DNA of 64,000 nt from Dallia pectoralis (lineage: Eukaryota > Chordata > Actinopteri > Esociformes > Umbridae): positions 6,502,833 through 6,566,832 of the forward strand of contig CM055738.1 in assembly GCA_029465975.1 (NCBI GenBank), given 5' to 3'. Within the stretch, counting starts at the first letter, position 1; the number at the start of each line of letters is the position of its first letter. Below the pieces are notes generated by a model. The model was not told the DNA's origin, did not search any database, and was given only the letters and a program-made list of their open reading frames with translations. The position numbers and the translations under genes were made by a program. Below, piece by piece: positions 11,534 to 20,856 of this stretch.

Positions 11534-13804
11534 TTAGTCCATCAGGACGGGTCCAGTCCTGAATAGGCCACGGTAGCCGACCGCCATCTCGAGCGGCTGA
11601 GAGGCCGCCAGTTTGAGCGGCTCAGGGTGCGTCGTGGCGGCGGCCATCGTGGGCGACGTGGCGGAAGCCATCGTTGGCGACGTGGCGGAGGCCATCGTGG
11701 GCGACGTGGCGGAGGCCATCGTGGGCGACGTGGCGGAGGCCATCGTGGGCGACGGGGCGGAGGCCATCGTGGGCGACGGGGCGGAGGCCATCGTGGGCGA
11801 CGTGGCGGAGGCCATCGTGGGCGACGTGGCGGCGGCCATCGTGGGCGACGTGGCGGCGGCCATCGTGAGCGTAGTCGTGGCGGCGGCCATCGTGAGCGTA
11901 GTCGTGGCGGCGGCCATCGTGAGCGTCGTCGTGGCGGCGGCCATCGTGAGCGTCGTCGTGGCGGCGGCCATCGTGAGCGTAGTCGTGGCGGCGGCCATCG
12001 TGAGCGTAGTCGTGGCGGCGGCCATCGTGAGCGTCGTCGTGGCGGCGGCCATCGTGAGCGTCGTGTGGCGGCGGCCATCGTGAGCGTGGTCGTGGCGGCG
12101 GCCACGTGAGCGTCGTCGTGGCGGCGGCCCTCGTGAGCGTCGTCGTGGCGGCGGCCCTCGTGAGCGTCGTCGTGGCGGCGGCCATCGTGGCGTCGTCGTG
12201 GCGGCGGCCATCGTGAGCGTCGTCGTGGCGGCGGCCATCGTGAGCGTAGTCGTGGCGGCGGCCATCGTGAGCGTAGTCGTGGCGGCGGCCATCGTGAGCG
12301 TAGTCGTGGCGGCGGCCATCGTGAGCGTAGTCGTGGCGCGGCCTTCGTGGCGGCGTGCGGCAGCCATGGTGGGCGGCGTGCGGCAGCCATTGTGGGCGCG
12401 ATGCGGCAGCCATTGTGGGCGGCGTGCGGCAGCCATTGTGGACGGCGTGCGGCAGCCATTGTGGGCGGCGTGCGGCAGCCATTGTGGGCGGCGATGCGGC
12501 AGCCATTGTGGGCGGCGATGCGGCAGCCATTGTGGGCGGCGATGCGGCAGCCATTGTGGGCGGCGTGCGGCAGCCATTGTGGGCGGCGATGCGGCAGCTA
12601 ATGTGGGCGGTGGCGTGACGGCGGCAGCCATCTTGGGCGCGGGCGTGCCGGCGGGAGCCATCGTGGACGCTGGCGTGACGGCGGCAGCCATCTTGGGCGC
12701 TGGCGTGGCGACGGCAGCCATCTTGAGCGCTGGCGTGACGGCAACAGCCATCTTGGGCGCTGGCGTGACGGCAACAGCCATCTTGGGCGCTGGCGTGACG
12801 GCGGGGACCATCGTGGACGCTGGCGTGACGGCGGCAGCCACCTTGGGGGCTGGCGTGACGACGGCAACAGCCATCTTGGACGCTGGCGTGACGGCGGGGA
12901 CCATCGTGGACGCTGGCGTGACGGCGACAGCCATCTTGGGCGCTGGCGTGACGACGGCAACAGCCATCTTGGGCGCTGGCGTGACGACGGCAACAGCCAT
13001 CTTGGGCGCTGGCGTGACGGCGACAGCCATCTTGGGCGCTGGCGTGACGGCGGGAGCCATCGTGGACGCTGGCGAGACGGCGGCAGCCATCTTGAGCGCT
13101 GGCGGGACGACAGCAGCCATCTTGGGCGCTGGCGTGACGGCAACAGCCATCTTGAGCGCTGGCGGGACGACAGCAGCCATCTTGGGCGCTGGCGTGGCGG
13201 CAACAGCCATCTTGGGCGCTGGCGTGACGGCAACAGCCATCTTGGGCACAGGCGTAGCTGAAGCCATCTCGGGCGCAGGCGTAGCGGCCATCTCGGGCGC
13301 TGGCGTGGCGGAGGCGATCTCTGGCGTCAGATCTTGAAAGTCCAGCCATGCCTTCCACCACGCCCTAATGACAGCCGGGGGCTGCTTATGTAACCCCTCC
13401 GGGGATTTCTCCGTCCCGGAGGTAGGTGGTCGGAAAGGGTCTTCCCACGGCGGAGGTAGTGGCTGTAGCTCCAGGGCTCTTGCTGGCCCTGGCTGCAGCC
13501 CCGGAACAGTGGGCGGTGTCTTCTGCCCGCCCCAGCCGACGTCCGATGTTGCGGGGACTAGTCGACTGAGGACGGGATCCCATAGCAGGGCGTCTTCCAG
13601 GGAGTCCTCCTCCACTCGCTCGTAGACCGCCTCCTCATCATCCGAGGAGAGGGAGTCGGACCCCCAATCACCCTGCCAGGTGTAGCGCTGCTCCTGCTGC
13701 TCCGTGGGTTGACGGTGAGCTTCATACCTCGGAGCGCTATAGCTTGCCCCTCCGAGGAATCCACTCACCGTCCGGCTCTGCGGGCTTCTTGGGTGGCTTA
13801 GCAT
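11534..13804 (-). CDS. Long ORF inside the LTR element, function unknown
   Basis: The minus-strand frame is open for about 757 codons from ATG at 13804, two bases inside the LTR border, to TAA at 11534-11536. The frame also stays open upstream through LTR sequence to 13996. The N-terminal 200 residues are non-repetitive: a basic start, an acidic serine stretch (SLSSDDEEAVYERVEEDSLE), then proline-rich sequence and RAWWKAWLDF. From about residue 210 it is repetitive: PAPKMAVAVT-like units of about 10-11 residues, then PQWLPH and MAAATTTLT units, then MASATSPT units. No signal peptide, membrane segment or retroelement domain is visible. It could be a decayed gag, a captured host sequence, or a chance frame kept open by repeats. 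The non-repetitive start favours something once coding. Confidence 0.5.
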   Translation of the reverse strand: MLSHPRSPQSRTVSGFLGGASYSAPRYEAHRQPTEQQEQRYTWQGDWGSDSLSSDDEEAVYERVEEDSLEDALLWDPVLSRLVPATSDVGWGGQKTPPTVPGLQPGPARALELQPLPPPWEDPFRPPTSGTEKSPEGLHKQPPAVIRAWWKAWLDFQDLTPEIASATPAPEMAATPAPEMASATPVPKMAVAVTPAPKMAVAATPAPKMAAVVPPALKMAVAVTPAPKMAAVVPPALKMAAAVSPASTMAPAVTPAPKMAVAVTPAPKMAVAVVTPAPKMAVAVVTPAPKMAVAVTPASTMVPAVTPASKMAVAVVTPAPKVAAAVTPASTMVPAVTPAPKMAVAVTPAPKMAVAVTPALKMAAVATPAPKMAAAVTPASTMAPAGTPAPKMAAAVTPPPTLAAASPPTMAAARRPQWLPHRRPQWLPHRRPQWLPHRRPQWLPHAAHNGCRTPSTMAAARRPQWLPHRAHNGCRTPPTMAAARRHEGRATTTLTMAAATTTLTMAAATTTLTMAAATTTLTMAAATTTLTMAAATTTPRWPPPRRRSRGPPPRRRSRGPPPRRRSRGRRHDHAHDGRRHTTLTMAAATTTLTMAAATTTLTMAAATTTLTMAAATTTLTMAAATTTLTMAAATTTLTMAAATTTLTMAAATSPTMAAATSPTMASATSPTMASAPSPTMASAPSPTMASATSPTMASATSPTMASATSPTMASATSPTMAAATTHPEPLKLAASQPLEMAVGYRGLFRTGPVLMD
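11620..13325. repeat. Composite minisatellite inside the LTR element
   Basis: Successive blocks with different but related units, about 24 bp (ccatcgtgggcgacgtggcg), 27 bp (ccatcgtgagcgtagtcgtg), 21-24 bp (gcggcagccattgtgggc) and 30-33 bp (gcagccatcttgggcgctgg). All share a core gcCATCgTGgGCG, and most keep multiples of three so that the ORF stays open. GC- and CpG-rich against an AT-rich background. Confidence 0.93.
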
Positions 13805-13806
13805 TC

Positions 13807-14219
13807 TGTCACGAACAGAGCGGCGTAGTGTGGTTGAAGCCATTTGCAGAGCCAGTAATCCGTTTGATACAGGTTTATTTACACAGCAACATAAAACAAA
13901 CCGTAAACGGTGGAAAAGGCTAAACTGTTGAAAATGAAACAAACTATGCGCATATAGCGTCTTATAATACAATACACGAACAACAGCAGTAGACAACGAC
14001 TAACACTCACCTCTAACTAAACTGTGTGACATGAAACAACAAACAATGCTAAGCAACGAGTGACTTGCTAGCGACCCCTTTATATCCCCACATAAAGTGA
14101 CAGATTACTAACAGCTGTGACCACGTGAAAGAGGAAGTAATCACAGCTAGTGAGAACAAAAACACGGAAGTGGATCACCGAAATGGAAGTGTAGCAACGC
14201 CACCACACCAATCGTGACA
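13807..14219 (-). repeat. LTR (5' LTR of the minus-strand element)
   Basis: 413 bp copy of the LTR at 11023. On the minus strand it carries an E-box CACGTG, a TATAAA at 14079-14084, a GAGGTGAGT splice-donor-like sequence and AATAAA at 13874-13879, in promoter-to-polyadenylation order. Confidence 0.95.
14079..14084 (-). promoter_or_regulatory. TATA box of the 5' LTR
   Basis: TATAAA on the minus strand in the middle of the LTR, upstream of the internal region, at a usual U3 position. Confidence 0.7.
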
Positions 14220-14332
14220 GGCGTCATCTGGTTGCTCGTCAGATTGACATTATCAGACCTATGAGACAAGTTGTAACACAGGTTTCTGCGTGAAGTTGAG
14301 CGAAATAAACGGCCATCTCTACTGCTTCAAGA

Positions 14333-14356
14333 GATATATATATATATATATATATA
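14333..14356. repeat. TA microsatellite
   Basis: About twelve TA dinucleotides immediately before an LTR fragment. Confidence 0.95.
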
Positions 14357-14522
14357 CCAAGCACCCGTGAACCTAACCAAGGACCTTAAATAGCCCACTG
14401 ATTAACTAACCTATGCCCAGTGCTTAGCTAAAACCAAAACAGCTGTGCTCCTAATCAACATATAACACAGGAGTGCTCTCCCCTACACACCCTGTGACCG
14501 CACAGCTCACCCGTACGTGACA
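14357..14522 (-). mobile_element. Partial LTR of a second family
   Basis: This 166-bp segment from ccaagcacccgtgaacc to cgtacgtgaca is closely related to the right half of the LTR at 46630-46982. The ends suggest a truncated solo copy. On the minus strand it has the TATTTAAGG promoter-like sequence seen in the fuller copy. Confidence 0.8.
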
Positions 14523-15152
14523 ACTTAGTTGTATTTTAAACTGTTATTTGGATAAACCTGTTAGACAGTGCAATTTATTATCTTGTGCGTATTGCATTTA
14601 CACGCAATACTATTATGGCCCTCCTTCACATTGTTGATATTGAATGATGTTCAGACTTGCTCAGTGTCTAGAATGTCAGGCCTCCACTCTTAGTAAAGTT
14701 AAGGCTGCCTTTCTTCAGACAGTGTTGGAAACAAGCCAAAACTGTCTATACGGGGCAACCTGCCCGCATTACAGAGTTTGGAATGGCGCCAGCAATGAGT
14801 AATTCAACCCAATATCCAAATTAGGTGTGTGGACGGTGAGTCTTGGCATAAACGAACCTGTCCGCAGGGCCACGAAAAGCAGTGGAAACTTTACGTAGCC
14901 AAAATATACCCACAGTAGCACCGGAGACTGATGTCCTTGCCAATGCACTTGAATTTCTGTTACTAAGTAATAATTCAGGCTTCAGTTGCTTTAGATTAGG
15001 ATGCACATTATCTTGCATGCTAATCAATAAAAGCATCAGCACATTTTACTGGCCTGTTTTGTTTGTGTACAGTGTGGAATTTTATAGGGAATCACGTACA
15101 CGATGGCCGTTCCAATCCCTGGCCAAACTGCCGTGATACATGGCAATAACTC
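14523..15152. other. No gene seen
   Basis: AT-rich sequence between an LTR fragment and the hAT element. Short ORFs on both strands near 14821-15136 overlap each other and have no recognised domain. Confidence 0.6.
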
Positions 15153-15160
15153 CTGCTAAC

Positions 15161-17816
15161 TAAGGCTGAACGATTTTGGAAAATAATTGAACTGCTCATT
15201 ACAGAAACATCTGTGGCTTTGCCTCTGTGCATTTAAATAATTTAAACAAAGGCATGCACTTTGTAAACACTGTGTGCAAAATGTACAGTCTTAAGAAAAA
15301 AATAATTTACAATTATATGTATCTTACTGCTCCCAAGTCAGTAACATTTCACAAAAAGTTATAAATAAAAAAAAGAGTAATGCACTTTTAATTTAGACAA
15401 TTTTTTATAAACTATTTGAATATTACAATATAGAATAGATGAACTTCACTTATCTCAAGTACACAACAATAATAACGCACCACACAGACTAAAGTTCACT
15501 ACGAGTATGGCACTGCCAGCCATAATTATCCAACAGTTCTGTTCTCAGTGGCTCACAGGTTTTTTGCTAAGAAAACCAGAATATTGACTTTTGCTGGCTT
15601 CAAGGATGAGCGAGTGCAAGTCACAATATTTCCTTCTGTGCTAAAAAGACGCTCTGAGAGAGCGCTTGTAGAAGGTACAAAAAGATACTTGCGTGCCATG
15701 GTGCACAAATGTGGGTAGCTGATCTTGTGCACCCTCCACCAAGCCAATGGATCATCTTCTACATCAATGGTAGGAGTCATCAGGTAATTGTTTATCTCTG
15801 CCTCTGCGACATCATCAAGATTTACAGGCAAAGAAGGAGAGGCTGAACTGGTCTTGAAAAAACTGCCAAGAGACCTCTTTGCCTTTCCCCCCAAGGACTG
15901 TGCACTTTGAGGCATCTGAACAGTTTCAGTACGAGACCTCTTCTCCTATTAGATGAAAACAACAGCCATTAGTTTTACAGTTAGATTTTACAGAATATTT
16001 TTTTGTGAAATACGTATTTTTTTTACCCAATGACAAGTACGTTGTGCCAAGTCTACTATCTCTGTCTTCAGACGAGTCTTGATAGCAGGGATGTTGTCTG
16101 TACTGATGTACTGTATTTTGAACCTAGGGTCCAGGAAACAGGCAACATCCAAAAGCTCCTGGATGTTTGGGTCTCCATATTTGTTATTGAGGTATGCCAG
16201 GACTTTGGTTTTTATTGATTTAGTCAGGTCAGTGTCCTCAGCATCTTCAGCCAGGACTGATGTGGCAAAAAGGTGGAGAACTGGCTTGAGGTAGGAGATG
16301 CTTACATACTCCTCTCCAGAAAGAGCATCAGTAAACTCCAGTAGAGGATGCAGTGCCTTGTGAATATACTCCAACACGTCAATATCCTGCCAGGTTGGGA
16401 TAAGGGAGCGTGCATATCGATCTCCAGACAATACCTTAGAAATGGCTTTGGCCTGTTCAAGCACTCTGGCAATCATCATTTCCTTAGCACTCCGTTATGA
16501 GGTTGTGCTCAGGGAGTTTGAGCTCTCTCTGTGCCTCCGTCAGGGCTGCTTTCTTCTTCCAACTGTGGGAAAAGTGCCCCACCAGCTTCCTGCACAGTGC
16601 TGTTGCCCTTGACACTCTGTCATCTTTGAGTGCATTTTCTAAAATAAATAAAAAAGTAGTGTATTACACACAATTTGAGTTTTGTGATACAAGGCTCTCA
16701 CTATTACACACTCACATTAGCTGTAATTCTGAAATACACACATCCACACCACTGTCCTCTCTCTCAATTCACACACACGCGCACACACACGACATGATAA
16801 CTTACCAATGGCAAGATGTAATCTGTGGCCAAAACATTGGAGCCTCGTCCATTCATTAAGCCGCGCAGCAAGCACCATATTCGCCGCGTTGTCCGTCGTG
16901 ATGCAGACGTGATTCTCCTCTCGGAGATCCCAGCTGACAAGCCCTTCTCTCAGGCCGGCTGCAATATTTTCCCCTGTGTGATCGTCTGGGAAGTAGGTAG
17001 TTTGTAGGCAGCGAGCTCGGAGGTTGAAATCTTCGTCAATAAAATGGACTGTAAGACTCTGGTACGGCTCAGCTGTGCGGCTTGACCACATATCAGTAGT
17101 GCTAGCAAAAAATCCCCCGTTTTAAGTTCCGCGGCGACTTTCTCTTTGCACTTTTTGTACAGCTCCGGTATGGCAGTCTGACTGAAGTATGTGCGGGAGG
17201 GTATACTGTAACGTTTATCGAGCGTATGTATTAATGCCACGAACCCAGGCTTGGTCACCGTGCTGAGAGGCATCATATCTTTGGCTATGAACTCGGTTAT
17301 TGTCCGAGTGATTTCCCCGTGCCGTTTTGAGTTACGCTCATACGGAGTGACACTTTCGAAAATTTCTGTCAGTGATCCCTGTCTTGAGGTATTTGGCTTG
17401 TCTCGCGCACTGGTGCTCGGCATTTTAGTCATACAACTGTCATGCATTGATTTGTGGTATTTTTTTAAGTGCTGAAACAAGTTCGTAGTGTTACCCCGTG
17501 AAGTAGCAACGGGAGCACGGCATGCTCTGCACAACACCCGGCGCTGCTCAGCATCTTCTTTTTTAAAACCAAAATAGTTCCACACCACCGACGTGCTGTT
17601 CCTCTTCGAGACTAAAGTGTCAGCTGTGTCAGTTTCTGACTGTTCCGTCGAGCAAGAGGCCATTGCGCTGGACAGCATGAAAAGTTGATGCAGCCGAGTT
17701 CTCCGGCTCTTTCGCTCGCGTCACGTGACCACCTCAAATCGCGCACGTTGCGATTAGAAAATCGCGTTCAGTCAAATCGCGATATTATCGCAAATGCAAT
17801 TAATCATTCAGCCCTA
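15161..17816 (-). mobile_element. hAT-family DNA transposon, nearly complete
   Basis: The ends are TAAGGCTGAACGATT on the left and its inverted counterpart TAGGGCTGAATGATT on the right (13 of 15 match). They are flanked by a perfect 8-bp target duplication CTGCTAAC at 15153-15160 and 17817-17824, the hallmark of hAT insertion. The interior carries a ZBED-like transposase on the minus strand. Length is 2656 bp. Short hexamers of the AATCGCG type near the right end resemble sub-terminal transposase-binding repeats. Confidence 0.95.
15553..17678 (-). pseudogene. hAT (ZBED-like) transposase, broken
   Basis: In minus-strand order: a BED zinc finger near the N terminus (VVWNYFGF, then CRACRAP, then LFQHLKKYH); the RNase H-like domain (DMWSSR, ITTDNAANMV, CFGHRLHLAIG); a middle part with LIPTWQDIDVLEYI and ACFLDPRFK; and the C-terminal dimerisation region (DPLAWW, then STSALSERLFSTEGN). 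Introns with GT-AG borders are plausible at 16639-16805 and 15946-16026. At least two lesions: a frameshift at a six-base homopolymer (17107-17112), and a TAA at 16484-16486 where several codons are missing. Protein from this copy would not be full length. A domesticated ZBED gene is unlikely given intact ends and target duplication. Confidence 0.9.
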
Positions 17817-17824
17817 CTGCTAAC

Positions 17825-19196
17825 TGTGGAAATTACTTTTGAAAAGGAAGGAGAGAGAGAAGTGGACACTATACGTAACTAAAACTGAATTGGACTGAGC
17901 CTAGTTCTGTTTTTATTTATCACATACCATGGCTGGTACATCTAGATTTGTTGGTCATTATTTAAAAGCGCTTCTGGTGTGAACCAACAATGTTTCAGGA
18001 CTTTAGTTGGACGTTAATGAATTCATCCATAGTCATCAGTTTATGCGATGTGGTCATCTCGAGGAGTGTTGTTTTTGGACAGGACAAAGTGTAAGTGTAG
18101 TTCTGGGGCTGACCAGAGGCCAGGGAGGGGGTGGGGGGTAAATAATTAAGCGGTCACTTTTTCTTTCACTTTCTCTTTTTACAAATCTTAGAAATTAACT
18201 CCTTGCTGTGTGGGCTTTGAGGTGAAAGCCAAGGTAAACAACCTGAACTTGTCATTATTGCCCTGTGGAGTTTGTTTAGTGCAGTTTGGATAAGCACAGA
18301 TGCATTTGTACACAGCCAAACAGGGCCTAGCAGTCAGTCTGCTGTCTAATTTCCCCCCAAATGGTCATTTCCTATCACCTATCTGTCCGGACTGAGGAAT
18401 GTGAATAAAAATATCTGGAGCCATGCTCTGAAAACATTTATCCTCCCCCATGAGCCCACGGGGTTTTGTGTTTGCCTGGAGTATTGGATGACGGTTACCG
18501 GCTTCTTTACGAGAAGGAACTGTATCCGTGGAAGAAGCAGTACGTTGGAATGCCCCGCCCGTGCTCTCATTGGAAGTACGGAAAATGCCACGCGTCAGGG
18601 TATATGACAGAATTTGATTGTGGGTAGGCGTTTGTCCATCAAAGCAACTCTCACCAAGACAACAACAAACCAGATGACTGTTTACCCTGGGTCGGTCCAG
18701 AAATAGCCGGGAATTAAACATGATTGACACACTTGCGGTCGATAGCATCATCGTATGTGCAGCTGCTTATCGTGAAATGTACACACCAGAACATTTGTAG
18801 CGAACGAGATATTTCAACATATAGGCCAGAAGAGACAACTAATTTAATTTGGAGTGTGGGGAAGAAACCCCCGTCCCGTTTGGCAGATCCACATCAGAAT
18901 GCTGAAGGCTAAGTGATATTCCCACTGGGGAGGAGGCTATCACTCAACCCAAAGCCCCGGCCCTTGTCAGGTAGAGATCACAGTCTGCAGGGGGATCTGA
19001 CAGAACAGGACTCTTACACTGTGGGATGGATCCAGACACAGACTGCCCAGAATTTAATAGGAGACAGTTGATGGCAATGGTGGTGTAGGAGGAGAGAAGT
19101 GACAGAAAGAGGAGAGAGACGGAGAGATGCAATTTGAGAGAGAAGGGAGGAGAGAGGATGGGTAAAAAAGAAAGGAGTAGGGAATTAGACAGAGAA
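17825..19196. other. No gene seen (upstream of or within tfpi 5' region)
   Basis: I searched for a signal-peptide exon ending in phase 1 and found none that convinces. A splice-donor-like GTAAGT near 18090 follows an open stretch, but the frame gives no signal peptide. A G-rich stretch lies at 18120-18140. Confidence 0.5.
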
Positions 19197-19860
19197 GAGA
19201 AAGGATCTGTAGAGAAGGAAGGAAGGATGTAATTAGACAGGAAATGGAAGAGAAAGGATCTGTAGAGAAGGAAGGAAGGATGTAATTAGACAGGAAATGG
19301 AAGAGAAAGGATCTGTAGAGAAGGAAGGAAGGATGTAATTAGACAGGAAATGGAAGAGAAAGGATCTGTAGAGAAGGAAGGAAGGATGTAATTAGACAGG
19401 AAATGGAAGAGAAAGGATCTGTAGAGAAGGAAGGAAGGATGTAATTAGACAGGAAATGGAAGAGAAAAGATCTGTAGAGAAGGAAGGAAGGATGTAATTA
19501 GACAGGAAATGGAAGAGTAAAGATCTGTAGAGAAGGAAGGAAGGATGTAATTAGACAGGAAATGGAAGAGAAATGATCTGTAGAGAAGGAAGGAAGGATG
19601 TAATTAGACAGGAAATGGAAGAGAAAAGATCTGTAGAGAAGGAAGGAAGGATGTAATTAGACAGGAAATGGAAGAGAAAAGATCTGTAGAGAAGGAAGGA
19701 TGTAATTAGACAGGAAATGGAAGAGAAAAGATCTGTAGAGAAGGAAGGATGTAATTAGACAGGAAATGGAAGAGAAAAGATCTGTAGAGAAGGAAGGATG
19801 TAATTAGACAGGAAATGGAAGAGAAAAGATCTGTAGAGAACGAAGGAAGGATGTAATTGG
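19197..19860. repeat. 53-bp purine-rich minisatellite, about 12 copies
   Basis: Units contain ggaaggatgtaattagacag. The period is 53 bp (aaggatctgt at 19201, again at 19254). The last few units lack one gaag and are 49 bp. Purine-rich flanks extend the region to about 20150. Confidence 0.95.
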
Positions 19861-20156
19861 CAATGGAATGAGAGAAAGATAGGAGAGAGGAACAGAGATG
19901 TAATTAGTGAGGAATGTGGGAAGGAGAGAGAGAGAAGGATATATCAGAGGAGAGAGAGAGGAGTGATGAACATACAGGAAGCAGAATAGACTGTTGTGTA
20001 TAGAATATAGGGGAAAGACATATAAAGATGCATAGCATTATGGGGAATAAGAGATAAAGGATATGGGGAAAGAGGGATGTAATTAAGGAGAAAGAAAGTT
20101 AGAGAGGGAAGGCAGAGAGAAATAAAGAGAGTGGGTGATGAGAGAAAAGAGAAATC

Positions 20157-20621
20157 CCAGTGGCAACGTGAGCTGCTTGGCGGTTTGCTCTAAAATTCCT
20201 TGAAAAATGTTGATACCATTTCAAGTCACCCGTCTCCATGTCTGGTGGAATGTTCCGGGAATGTCCTGAATCGTGGAATATTTCTCATTGCTCGGTTTAG
20301 CAGATCAGAAGGCTCTACTCAGAAATATTAGGTATTATCAGCAACAGGTCAAATCATTCACATGGACTTCAACATAACCAAATCATACCAAAACTTATTG
20401 AACCCAACCAAAAAAAAAAGAAAACAGTGGTGAACCAGCAATTTTGTGTACATTTACCTAGGTTGCTGATAATTTTGCAGGGCACAATGTTAAACACAAT
20501 CGTTATTTATAGCTACTACTGCAGTAATTCAATATCACTGTTTTACATTGTAATGTAGAGATTTTGCATTCATAGCACAACACATAATGTCCATAAATTT
20601 CGCTAATCTGTGCATAGCATT
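20157..20621. other. No gene seen; sequence before the Kunitz 1 exon
   Basis: AT-rich presumed intron. No exon recognised. Confidence 0.6.
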
Positions 20622-20655
20622 ATGCTAACTTTGGCTTTCTGTCCCTTCATAGCAG
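20622..20655 (+). other. In-frame ATG and hydrophobic codons in the intron end before Kunitz 1
   Basis: Directly upstream of the Kunitz 1 acceptor, an ATG at 20622 is in frame with the exon and would add MLTLAFCPFIA. This is hydrophobic but short for a signal peptide. The same bases form the pyrimidine-rich intron end and a CAG acceptor, which is the simpler reading. Retention or an alternative first exon is possible but unsupported. Confidence 0.25.
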
Positions 20656-20856
20656 ATGGATCTCAGCCGGAGCTGTTCATTTTCCACGAGTCGTGTGCCC
20701 TGAAGAAGGACGAAGGCGACTGCAAGGGGTTAATCGAGCGTTTCTACTTTGACATTGACACGGGCCTCTGCAAGGTCTTTCAGTTCGGCGGCTGCAAAGG
20801 CAACGCTAACAATTTCGAGAGCTCGGAGGCATGTCAGGAAATGTGCCTGGTATCTG
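20656..20856 (+). CDS. tfpi: tfpi exon: Kunitz domain 1
   Basis: The acceptor AG is at 20654-20655 and the donor GT at 20857-20858. The exon enters and leaves in phase 1. It encodes a complete Kunitz fold with six cysteines in 8-15-7-12-3 spacing, a GGC motif at the fourth cysteine and the conserved GNxNNF segment. The residue after the second cysteine (P1) is Lys, as in Kunitz 1 of human TFPI, which docks into factor VIIa. The preceding residues DGSQPEL are an acidic, non-helical lead-in. Confidence 0.93.

Larger units (their letters stand above)
11023..14219 (-). mobile_element. Young non-autonomous LTR retrotransposon
   Basis: Two 413-bp direct repeats at 11023-11435 and 13807-14219 start TGTCACGA and end TCGTGACA. 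I found two mismatches between them by eye. A 5-bp target duplication GGCGT flanks the element (11018-11022 and 14220-14224). Orientation is minus: on that strand the LTR has TATAAA (14079-14084) followed by AATAAA (13874-13879), and a purine-rich tract (AGTGGGGGATAC) sits just before the 3' LTR. The 2.37-kb interior has no recognisable gag, protease, reverse transcriptase or integrase, only one long ORF with a minisatellite. The 5-bp duplication suits a Ty3/Gypsy-like mobiliser, but that is inference. No tRNA primer site was recognised. Confidence 0.93.

Noticed and set aside
11613..13361. Other long frames in the LTR element (for example 579 codons minus, 379 codons plus)
   Set aside because: They are restricted to the array and lack the non-repetitive start that the 757-codon frame has.
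18000..18100. Signal-peptide exon of tfpi ending at a GTAAGT
   Set aside because: The frame that matches the phase of the Kunitz 1 exon gives a short, charged peptide with no hydrophobic core.
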